NCBI RefSeq assembly: GCF_000350225.1
Contig: NW_005178839.1
Span: 123,395-187,394, forward strand
Direction of reading: 5' to 3'
Length of the DNA: 64,000 nt
Source of the DNA: Chondrus crispus
Taxonomy: Eukaryota > Rhodophyta > Florideophyceae > Gigartinales > Gigartinaceae
Under the pieces are notes generated by a model that was not told where the DNA came from, did no database searches, and saw nothing but the letters and a program-made list of their open reading frames with translations. This document shows, in pieces, positions 33,773 through 43,596 of this stretch. The number at the start of each line of letters is the position of its first letter. Position 1 is the stretch's first letter. A program made the translations under genes and the position numbers.

Positions 33773-35363
33773 CATTCGAAACATCCTGAACCGTCGTCAA
33801 AAGGGAGACGTCACTGTCGAAGGTCGGTACTTCGTCGTCAATTTCGGGTTGGTTTCCCCTATTTGGGGCAACCAATCGTGAGAGTGCGTCCGGAACTTGG
33901 TGCACTCGTTCCGGGCGATATTCGATCGTAAAGTGGAATTCGGCTAGGCGAAGTCTCCATCTCGTTAATCTGCCAGAGGACTCCGTTAACGTCATGAGCC
34001 ATCGTAGGGCATCGTGATCGGTTCGAACCGTGAAGTGCGTACCTTCTATATACGGTCGCAACGATGTGATTGCCCACACAACAACGTATCATTCGCGCTC
34101 GGTAGCGGAATAGTTTCGTTCGCTTTCGTTAAGCGCATAAGACCAGTAGCCGGCTGGATGCCAACTACCAGGATCGTCCTGTTGTTGTAGAAGCGTGCAG
34201 CCGAGCTGGTAAGCGGAGGCATCAGTATCGATGACGTATGGCTTACCCAACCGTGGCAAAGCCAACACGGGGGGCGAGACTATTCTATTTTTCAGCTCTT
34301 CGAATGCTTTCACTTAGGCATCTGTTTGGCTATCCCAATCCACGTCTGCGTTCTTATGCGTCATGTCCGTCAAAGGTTTCGCAACTTTCGAAAATCCTTG
34401 AACGAAACGTCGATACACCTTGCAGGCTCCCAAGAAGGAACGGCCTTGAGTGAGGGTGCGGGGGAACTCGGCAGACGCGAATGCGGACGCCGCATCCTCG
34501 GCGACTTGTAGCTTACCCGGAGTTATAACGTGTCCAAGGTATCATACCTTACGTTGGAAGAAGGTGCACTTCTTTAGCTTCAGCGAGATTCCCGCTGATT
34601 GTAGCAGCGAAAGGACAGTATCGAGGTGCTGCACGTGCTGTTCCATGGTACGATAGAACACGATTACATCGCCAAGGTAAACGAGGCAAATTTGCCAACG
34701 TACGCCAGACAGTATGATGTCTAGCGCTCTCTGAAACGTCGCTGAGGCGTTCCGTAGGCCGAAAGGCATCAGTAAATATCGGAACGAACCGAGATATCTC
34801 GTAAACGTAGTCTTGTCACGATCTTCTGGAGCAACCGGAATTTGCTAATATCCCGAGTTGCAGTCCAATGATGTGGACAAAATCTTAGCGTCTCCAATGG
34901 AATCGATACAATCGTCCATGCGCGGTAGGGGATCAGCGTCCCCTAACGTTTTCGTGTTCAGGCGGCTTTAGTCGACGCAGAAACGAAGTGACCCGTCCTT
35001 CTTCGGGACGAGCACTACGGGAGAAGCCCACTCAGAGGTCGCGGGATCGATAAATCCAGCATTGAGCATCTTCTCAATTTCTTCTGCGACCTTCGTACGC
35101 ATAGCAGGTCCTTGGCGATACGTCATTGAACGTAGGGGTTTCGTACCCTTCTCAAGCTCAATGCGATGCTCTGTCGCCGAGATTGTACCAAGAGTTCCAT
35201 CCCACATCGACGAGTGCTTCCGTTGCACAGGCATAATTTCGGCTTGTAAGGGTTCGTCCGTAATGTGGCTGAGACTACCTTGAGATTCCCAGTCTTCTGT
35301 AACCTTCTCCTTCGTAGAACAGCTATGTTCTGCGATAGGGTCCGATACCCTTTCGTAGTTCAC
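33773..35363 (-). CDS. Gypsy-1 reverse transcriptase and RNase H region
   Basis: RT landmarks: FIDPATSEWASPVVLVPKKD, MPFGLRNASATFQRALD and the palm block CLVYLGDVIVFYRTMEQHV. RNase H landmarks: PYVIDTDASAYQLGCTLLQQ, HFTVRTDHDALRWLM and FTIEYRPERVHQVPDALSRL. The segment runs into the right end of element X and is part of a broken element. Confidence 0.85.
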
Positions 35364-36596
35364 CCCTCATTGGTTGAGGATGTCTCTGGTATTGCCGAGA
35401 TATTGAGAACTCGGCCAATTTCCTCAGCGACTGGTCGCTCTGGCGTAAGGATAGGGACAGGGTTGCGATTCGCATACCCAATGATGGTATTCTTGGGAAG
35501 CCTCCGTGGCTTTCGGGAGAAGTTCGCAGCGATGACTTCAAACGGACGGTTGGGAAGTACATCCGTTACCCCGTTCGTTAGTCGTACACCATCATAGTGA
35601 CCGTCATGATGAGGGTGTTGCAATGAAGGCTTAGGGTCAAGAAATACAAGTCCCAAACCCTTCGTAGTGACCCGCACTCTGAGTTGTGACATAGCCTGGA
35701 TCGAAATCCATTTGGCCAGACGGATGGGTTGGGCGTCAGTTTCACGACCGTTGTCGTTCCGTGTACGTCGCGATGGCCTGGTACTCGTTTCGCCGTTAGT
35801 AGAAGCAACGCCTTTTGCGTCTATAATGGCGACGCCGCGTCCACGACGTAATTCAAGGCATTGATTGTTGATGTCAATTCGTTTGACGTGCGCGTCAATG
35901 AAAGACGTCCCTAGGAGGACTTCTACAGCGAGAGAATCGGCTACCACGAGGGGTAATCGATACGTAACGTTACCGAGTCGTACAGCGAGACTGACGACTG
36001 CGGTAAGCTTCAGCATGCTTGAATCCGCTCCTGCCAATCTTGGCAACGAGGCGTTCGGTATTTGATACGTTCGCCAGTTCGGAGGGGAGACAGTCCCTAC
36101 GCACGAGATTGTATCCTGAAAAGGTATCAATCGCAATTCGATACGGCTTTAAGGCGTGGTTGGCGGTACCAATCGAACCGTAGACGGTATACAGCTTCGA
36201 GGAAAGCAAGCACACCATCCCGTCTACGACTCGGGGATCCCCCTTCTCGAGGTAATCACCTGGACGAGGACGTTTTCGACTCGTTTTTCTTTTCTCTCGG
36301 CGCCTTGCCGCTCTCGATCTCGGTCGAGATTGCTTGTCTATGACAGAATCCGTTTGCGCCCCGGCGCAATCTTTGGAAGGAACTGGTACGCCAGGTCGTG
36401 AAGTTCCATCGGTCACGAGGTACCCCTCGTCGGGTTGCACGGCGGCTAGCGGCGCAGAGTTATCAGGGTTGATATCGCGGGAACTCTGAACGGCTTTGCC
36501 CCCCTGCTCGCCGGGCTTTTCGCGCTGCCCGTCGTCTTGGGGCACGTTTAGAGATAAGGAAACAGGTGAATCTTGCAACGTTGCAAACGAGACCAC
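35360..36596 (-). CDS. Gypsy-1 protease region
   Basis: The active-site-like block YRIAIDTFSGYNLVRRDCLP and the later block LAVEVLLGTSFIDAHVKRID fit a retropepsin fold. A basic KR-rich stretch precedes it (RRREKRKTSRKRPRPG). Part of a broken element. Confidence 0.7.
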
Positions 36597-36598
36597 CT

Positions 36599-38904
36599 TT
36601 ACTCCTTTCCCGAAGAACTACTCTCATCGGAGGTATCTGGGCGACTTATGGTATTCCTATTCGGGGGATTCTCTTGTTCCGCTCGTGCTGTGTCGAGCAG
36701 CTCTCCGTCCAAACGCGCCACGTCGGCTGGCACGAGCATTACCGGTTCTTCATTCGCGCGTGCCGCAAAGTCAGAGGTGACGAGATCGCGCAAGTACATC
36801 ATTGCTCCTTGTACGTCGTTCTGCGTAGGACGACGGACTTCAGAATGTGTTTGCCCACCACGAGGGGGGTAGTTCGTATCGGACGAACGATAGCCTTGAT
36901 CGGGTCTTCGGAGGACTGTCTTGCTTGGTTCAGGGAAACCAACTTGTCGCTGACGGCCTCTGTTGCCCGCTTGACGGAAGCTGTTGTCTGGGAGCTTCCT
37001 GAGCAGGTTCCGCATATGGGGCCTCGTCTCCAGCTGATACTCGTAGTTACGGTATGCGGAGTAGAGTTGCTGCTCTTTCGTCGAAAGGGGCACGTGTAGA
37101 GGGTGTGCCCCACGACGCGGCAGAGCCAGCAACGATTGTACGGGGAATTGGGCAGCACGATCGACTGTGCCAGCCTCACCTGTTCCTCCGTTAGAGCAGG
37201 AACGTGAGAAGGAATAAACCGCTCGATGCGCTTCGTGATATCCACTTCCGTCGTGCTTGTCGGATCTTCCACCGACATGGCGGTGTTAAACGTATCGGAA
37301 CTTGTAGCTTCGGCGACAGCTCGTCCCGGCATAATCAATACGGGATCAAACTGTGCGCCCGGTGGCGCATCGAGTAGGCCAGCATTCCCAGCCACGAGAT
37401 TGCTTGGGGCTTCGTGTCCCGTGAGATACAACGTCGAGCCAGAAGATGAAGGTGTCCTCGGTGGGCGTACTCGAGGCGTCCTTTGCACGTTCGCTCCGAT
37501 GTCGGGTAAATCTTTTCCCGAACGGGCTCGGTAGGTACTACCCTCCGCGAGCGCGATGCTACGAACAGCGGCAAGGTCGTTTCGTTCGCCAAACGGAAGG
37601 CGATAAACGGTCTAGGTTACTACATCCCTCGTCTCGACGGCCAATCCGCGGATGAAGTAGTTCACCAGCGCGGCGTCGGAGAACACGGCGGTACAGCAGT
37701 ACGCGAGATCTTCGAGTCGATCTGCGTACACGTTTTCGTTTTCATGTGGAAGTTGACGAATCGTAGCGACCTTTTCGTAGGCATCGTTGAGAACGTCGTC
37801 CGTAAGATAGCGGCGGATCAGCAGGTTCACCAACCCGGGCCACGAAATTGACCAAGCGCTCCGTAGCGAACCGGATCGTAACGCCGTCATCATGTAAGAA
37901 GTGTACAGGCGCTCCGCGTCACGCTCCAAAAAATGAGCGATGACTCGTACAGCTACGCCCTCGTTGAGGCGCTGTGCGTTAAAGTTGATGCTGATGTCCT
38001 TGAGAAAGGACAGCAGCGTCATCGGGGAGGAGCCATCGAAGGTCTTCATCGTAGGCCGTATGCCTTGGCAGCGCTTCACGTATTTGCCTTTTCGTCCGGC
38101 ATCGTTCTCCGAGACAAGAATGGAAGTATCGCCGAGACGATAGAGTCGATAGTCGACAACGTGGCTGAACTCTTGAAGTAAGGTCTTCGTGGGCTCGATC
38201 TAAGGCTCAAGAGGTCCTAAATGACCGAAGGGCGTCACAGCAAGTGGCGGTGAAGGCGTTTCCGGTCGGTATGGAATTTTGTGGGACACAAACGGAGGGG
38301 CCGTGGCCCGTAGCCCACGAGCGTGAGCTTCGCGATGAAGCTCACTCGATTCTAGACGATCGGAACCTGTACGAAGAGGATCAAAAGGGCGGAACAAAAC
38401 CGGACTCGGTCGAGACACGTCGCGAGCGTTCGCGGACGTTGAGGATATATCTGATCCTCTCTCTCGCAGCCGATTCGCGCGGCTTCGTTGCTGATTCACT
38501 TGAGCGGCTAGGCGCGAAAACGCGCCCATCTGCTCGGCGGTCAGGTCAGTTGACCTATCGGGGATAAGGTTCTCGCAAAGGACCAGTCGAGATTCGATCG
38601 TATCGACGTGAGCTCGGAGGCTCTCAAGTCCTTGCGTGATAGATTGGTATCGACCCAACATTAGTTCACGGAGACTGTCTCTGCAATGCTCGTAGAAATC
38701 ATCATAGACGTTGCTACGGAGCGCTCCACGTATATCCTCGAGGTTTCGAAGCATCCTCTCGTACGAATCCATGTCGGGAGCACCTTGAGTTGGGCGAAAG
38801 TCGGAGGCATGTTCAACGACTCCGCTTGGTTCAACCGGCAGTGGGATCGGAGCGGACGGTTCCGCGGCATAGGAACCAGCAAGAGAACGATGAAGCGAAC
38901 TCAT
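36599..38904 (-). CDS. Gypsy-1 gag region
   Basis: The gag core is in 38,079-37,612 (GVAVRVIAHFLERDAERLYT; IRQLPHENENVYADRLEDLA). A heptad-like N-terminal part lies in 38,904-38,200. A zinc knuckle CWLCRVVGHTLYTC (CX2CX4HX4C) is encoded near 37,100. Gag forms the particle and packages RNA. Part of a broken element. Confidence 0.75.
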
Positions 38905-38972
38905 ATCGACGAGGCGACGGTTGCCAACGATATTGGTTTGCGCAGCAAACGTAGCGTGCGCTTACACTTCTA

Positions 38973-38985
38973 GGTCTGGAGACCA
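38973..38985 (-). promoter_or_regulatory. Gypsy-1 primer-binding site
   Basis: On the minus strand TGGTCTCCAGACC lies one base inside the 5' LTR. It starts TGG and matches the Gypsy-2 site at 12 of 13 positions. The inner GGTCTCCAGACC is itself nearly palindromic. Confidence 0.65.
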
Positions 38986-38986
38986 G

Positions 38987-39748
38987 TGTAGTAGAACGTG
39001 CCGCGCTCGACCGGCTTCGGGTAGCGGGAGCTGCGACACGTCGTACTGTATTTCGAAGCGTGCGAGACGCGACAAGTGCCGTGCACACGTGTAGCAAGAA
39101 CCACAAAACAAGAGAGAAGGGAGTTCGGTAGCTGGTTGGTAGAGGTTTTGGTAGAGCAGTGTGGGTTCGACACAACGATGCCACGAAAAGCAGATCGACG
39201 TCCTCGACGTGGTAACTCGACGCCGTGTGGAGGCGACGTCGTCACGGAGGACGAATCCGGGCGCTATGCGGAGCGCTCGTCGTGCGTTACCCCTGCGGTG
39301 GGTACTTTTCGTTGTACTCGATGTACTGAAGGAAAGACAAATCGTAGTCAGGCGAATGACTTAGGCACAAAACCAAGGGACAAAGCGGTAGGCCCTCGAG
39401 ATGATGCCACTGTGTTGATCGATGATCCCCTGGAGTCCTTCCCCTTCCCTACTTTATTATATCTACTACAGTAGTCCCCGTTCTTACAGTGCCAGACTGT
39501 AACGGTACGACTACACGTCGGGCAATAACGGTCCTGCACTTGGGCGCCAGCGAGGTACGCCGGTATCATTCATTAGACGGTATGATTCGAGTACAGTACG
39601 TACACGGACGCGAATTGCGCTGCCCAACTTACCGGGCGATAAGGTAATTACCTTTCGAATTGGGAATTAACCAATGCGGTCCTTGTCATACACCATCGGG
39701 TGTTCGAGTACAGTATGTACACTAGTGGACACTTGGCGATATACCACA
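38987..39748 (-). repeat. Gypsy-1 5' LTR
   Basis: 762 bp, TG...CA, collinear with 555-1,329. Differences are concentrated in the first 200 bp; a 12-bp segment near 1,300 in the other copy is absent here. Confidence 0.9.
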
Positions 39749-40385
39749 CTTTCTCCTTTCAGAACTCTTTGTAACGAACGCCCAGACAGTACATCCAACC
39801 TTCTTCGACTTTTTCGTTGAAGAGCCATTGCCAATTATTCTTTCGTTACTCTTCCTATCGATTCGAACTCTCCAGGACGGAAGCGCGCACGAACAGTTGT
39901 TGAAGTGGCCACCTTTCTCCTTCCACAAACATCGAAGGCAATGAGAATACATGTGGGATGTTGCGAAAAGTTACGTTGATGAAGTCGAGCATAGTACCGG
40001 CAGCAATCTTCAAGCGAGACCGGGATATTCCTTTCAATGCCTGGGTCACCCAGCCACGGTGGCCGCGACCGTACGGAAACAGGTCTGGGAACGCAATGGC
40101 AAAGTACTCTTTGTCGTAATCAGAAACAAACTCTCCGTTGATGGGAACCAAAACGGTCTCTATTGCTGTATTCAATGCTTCAACGCTGGTCTGTGAAATA
40201 CCATCAAACTGAAACGAAACAAATTCTTCGTAGGATGCTTCCAGGTCTTCTCCGTCTATTTCTTTCCTTGTGTTTGTCCTTTCACCTAGGTCTACACTTC
40301 GTTCAGGGTGTGTCTCATTCATTACTGTATTATCATTGGTGCTCTCTTCGTTTCTGTCTCTGGCACCAACGACGGTTAGTCCCAA
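39749..40385 (-). pseudogene. Helitron Rep/helicase, middle N-terminal part (broken)
   Basis: The minus-strand frame 40,385-39,855 contains EYFAIAFPDLFPYGRGH, the conserved P-x-LFP-x-G block that precedes the Rep domain in Helitron proteins. Another frame continues to the Gypsy-1 LTR. The Rep domain resumes at 554. Frame changes show the gene is decayed. A plain rolling-circle DNA transposon. Confidence 0.75.
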
Positions 40386-41379
40386 TCGTCCTCCTTTGAT
40401 TCTAGAAAATCAATTAATTGTTCATCAATAACAACGCCCCTTGCCTTGTATATCTCATCGTATTCAAGGTTGAAAGTCAACAGAGCCCGTACGGTTTCAA
40501 TTCGTGCATTGTATCGTTTCATGACAACTTCTTCCTGTAAGGCGGTCACCGAACGGGCAAAAACAACCAGGAATTGTTCGGCATCGCTCTCTAATAGTTT
40601 GGGGAGCCGCCTTGCAATGCTCACTGGATTCATGTGCATAACCGACACGTGCCCCTTTATTGCTCTGTGTTTACCACCTTGCAACACTGTCATTCGAACT
40701 GCTACGGCGGTTAAACTTGTTAATCGCCGTTCCATGCAGTTCGCGTGCTGCAAAAATCCTGGAAGCTTCGCAATGTCGAATCCATTCACTATCGCAAACT
40801 TCGGAGGTTTGTTTCCAATTTTCATGGCACGAAAGCACTCTGGACAAACAATCAAATACCCGGTGTGATGACCGCCTCTTTTCTCCAGCCCGCTTTGCGA
40901 TAGCAGAGAACCTCGCAGTTCGTGTACCACACCCGAAACATCGTAATACTTCCGGAAAACATTTGGCACGTTATTGCTTCCTCGTAGTTTCGCTCTCCAT
41001 CGCAAGGCGGCGTTTTCTCCTGGTTTGTACCGCTTCACACCTATCTTCGAGACCCATCGATCACAAACCACACAAACTAATCTCTCGATGTTGGCTAACC
41101 AATCCTTTTCCTGGCTCTGTTGTACACAGCTCTCTTTGTGTGTGCGGTTGCTGCTTCGAATGATCCGTTTTTGCATATGTCGTCAACCTCGGCTGCAGTT
41201 AAACAAGGCCTGTTTTCCACAGGGTTGTTGTTCTCCCCGACATAGTCGTCTATAATGCTGGCCGATTCGCGCCCATCTTCGTTTCGCCCGTTCTCCGCTC
41301 TTCGCCTCTGTCGAGATCCCCCGTATCTGGTCATTTCCAAACTACCGGCGGTCTGCTCGGGAGCACTTCTGCGTGTCAT
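40376..41379 (-). pseudogene. Helitron Rep/helicase, N-terminal zinc-binding part (broken)
   Basis: Two overlapping minus-strand frames (41,379-41,095 and 41,176-40,376). Paired cysteines (ERLVCVVCDRWVSK; YLIVCPECFRAMK) and the block NGFDIAKLPGFLQHANCMER followed by GGKHRAIKGHVSVMHM match the N-terminal region seen in many Helitron helicase-like proteins, where it probably binds DNA. The first frame is open in what should be the extreme N-terminus. The shift near 41,100-41,170 indicates decay. Confidence 0.75.
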
Positions 41380-41774
41380 TACAACCGGGTAGTAAGGGGT
41401 CCGTGTTTATTTCACCACGCAATTTTCCCGTCTCACTTTATACCAGACTATGCTATATGCGAGCTTCCGTCGCAAGAGGTCAAAAGCTTTTCATTTTCTG
41501 ATACTCATGCTGCAACACCAACGGGTATTGATACAGTAACAGTTCCCTTACGTAAGTACATATTCGTCTCCTGTTGTCGCTTCATAACTCTCCAGTTCTG
41601 AGAACCGCTTTCCCACATCGGGATCGAACCTGAGGGAGCCACGTTCGTGATTCGGAAAGTCCAAATGACGTAGTGACTGATTCAATCCCAATTTTTCCTT
41701 TACTGATTACTACATGGGAGATGTGCCTATGGGCATGTACGCATATCGGGGATATCACCCCTGTATATCACAGT
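41380..41774. other. Spacer upstream of Helitron gene
   Basis: No gene is visible. It is the left flank of Copia-1 and originally adjoined 48,715. The Helitron 5' end (TC dinucleotide) should lie here or further right, but I could not fix it. Confidence 0.4.
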
Positions 41775-42087
41775 TGTGAAAGTTTCTATCATAATGTCTC
41801 TCATATGGCGATATACCTCACCACGCGAATGGGTCACGCGGTGAGGAAAGAACTTGCCTTGTTTAGGGTTACAGTAAATTAGTATATAACGGACAGTCCC
41901 ATGCGACTAGCGCGTGGGCCTGCTCGGAGGCAGATTTGAACAGACGTGTCTACGCAGAATCCTTCACGAACAGCGCTCCGACTGCCCGGAGGTTCCGTTG
42001 GGTTTGAAGAGCCGGTCGTAGGCTCTTCTAGACATCAATAAACTGTTTAAACTATTTCTTTTACTTTTTTCTGGCACAATTCCCACA
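41775..42087 (+). repeat. Copia-1 5' LTR
   Basis: 313 bp, TGTGAAAG...CCCACA. It contains an AATAAA-like stretch (CAATAAACTG, about 42,035) near its end and a hairpin GAAGAGCC...GGCTCTTC around 42,006-42,029. Confidence 0.95.
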
Positions 42088-43596
42088 TTGATCAATCGCG
42101 TTTTTTGCCTTAGGTTTTTTTCTCGGCCATTCCATTGGCCAGACGGCGATCCGCCACCACTCCGTCGGAGCACCTCGCGTATCTCCCCCCCAGCTCGTGT
42201 GTTTCTCGCCGCTCGCTGTCTGCCCTTTCGCCGCTCGATCGCTACTGCTTTTGCTACCGCTCGCTCGCCACTGCCTTCGCCGCTCGCTCGCTACTGCTTT
42301 TGCTACAGCTTGCCCGCCGCTGCCCTCGCCGCCGCTCGCTCGCCACTGCGCTCGCCGCTGCTCGCTCTGTGCTGCCTTTGTCGCCACTCGCTCGGTACTG
42401 CCTTTGTCGCAGCTCGAGCCGCCGCTGCTACTGCCCGCCGCGCCGGCCGCTCTCGCTGCTGTTTGGTCTGCGCCTCCGCTGCCCCGCCGCCGCGCCGCGC
42501 CCGCCGCTCCGGCTGCTGCCTGGCCTACGCCGCCGCTGCCTCGTTGCCGCGCCGCCGCCTGCCGCTCCTGCTTCTGTCAGGTCTGCGCCGCAGCTGGCCC
42601 CACTGCCGCACCGTCGCCCGCCGCTCTTGCTGCTGTCTGGGCCACGTTGCCCACACTTCCCCCGCAGTCGCGCCGGTGCCTGCTGCCGCGCTGTCTCTCG
42701 TCAGCGCTTCGTTCTGCCTGCCGCCGCATTACCGACCTACAGCCGTTCCGGTCTGTACTACATGGCCGCCTACTTCTTCCACCGACAGCTCGTCACCACT
42801 CTGCACTGCGCCTGGTATCACATTGCAGCAGAGCAGCCGACGCCAAACTCACTGCAGCTAGCTGTCGCCCGCCGGCGCTCGCTGCCGACCGCCGCTGCCA
42901 CTCGCTGTCGCCGGCCTCTACTGTCCTGAGGTCGGTGAGCCTGCACGCTCCGTTTTTTGTGCGCATCGCATCGTTGGTTTGGGAGTAACGGTAGGGTCTT
43001 GGTTATTGTTGGAAGGGACTGAAGGCCTGGTCGTTGAAGTGTGTGGAGGTTAGGGACGTGGTACTGCCCTTACTTTGCTCGAGAGCGGTTGACCCGGAAT
43101 TAATACCCGGTGACGCGACGCAGGCAACTCGAACCGGCAGTGTGAACCTCTCCGGCAGGGAACCCCACCGGTCCTTTTTAGGGCGGATAACGGTGTCGAC
43201 CCTCTGTGGTCTGGTGTTTCCGGGCGTGGGAATCCTCTGGGGTGTTGTGCACTGAGTAGGTTGGGGTGGTATCGCTGAACTGGCCGTCGCGCAAGCGTCC
43301 CGCAAGAAACTAGACACCCTTTGAGGCCTGTATACTGGCTGGTGTGGACGTTTCGTACGGATCATCGCGCCCACTCTGGTAACGCAAGAGGGGGTAGACT
43401 GCAGAAGTCGTTACCTGACCCGGACAGGCTTCGGGCGCCAAAGGTCGGACCTTTTCTACCTGTAAGAGCTGCAGGCGCCGAGGGTCGGACCCTGACAAGG
43501 TCAACCGATCATAGATCGACTCAGTGCTGATTTTTTGCCCTTGTTCTTAAAGGAACTATTAACTAAATCCCGATTAGTTACCCTGCGATCTGCAAC
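42088..43596 (+). other. Copia-1 leader with low-complexity tract
   Basis: From about 42,190 to 42,930 the leader is a GC-rich degenerate repeat built on GCTCGCTCGCCACTGC-like units. All three plus frames stay open for more than 770 bases (Ala/Arg/Pro/Leu/Ser-rich products). A true protein is unlikely; biased composition explains the openness. The part from 43,000 to 43,596 is ordinary, with a short imperfect duplication (GCGCC..AGGTCGGACC, near 43,435 and 43,475). Confidence 0.5.

Larger units (their letters stand above)
555..39748 (-). mobile_element. Gypsy-1: Ty3/gypsy element with chromodomain, nested host
   Basis: This is a minus-strand LTR retrotransposon: 5' LTR 38,987-39,748, gag, protease, RT and RNase H down to 33,773, then integrase and chromodomain 6,147-4,377, an antisense ORF region and the 3' LTR 555-1,329. 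The two coding halves are separated by element X (6,148-33,772). The termini are TG...CA, and the flanks CTTTT / CTTTC look like a slightly diverged 5-bp target duplication inside the Helitron. By eye the LTRs differ by a few percent plus a 12-bp indel, so it is older than Gypsy-2. The copy is broken, with roughly ten breaks in its coding region besides the large insertion. Confidence 0.85.

Noticed and set aside
41600-41650. GGTTCGATCCC on the minus strand, resembling a tRNA T-arm
   Set aside because: The flanking bases do not form the 5-bp T stem and no anticodon or acceptor stem is visible.
42135-42988. Ala/Arg/Pro-rich proteins of 257-264 residues in three plus frames
   Set aside because: All three frames are open because of the repeat composition, which argues against any one being a real protein.
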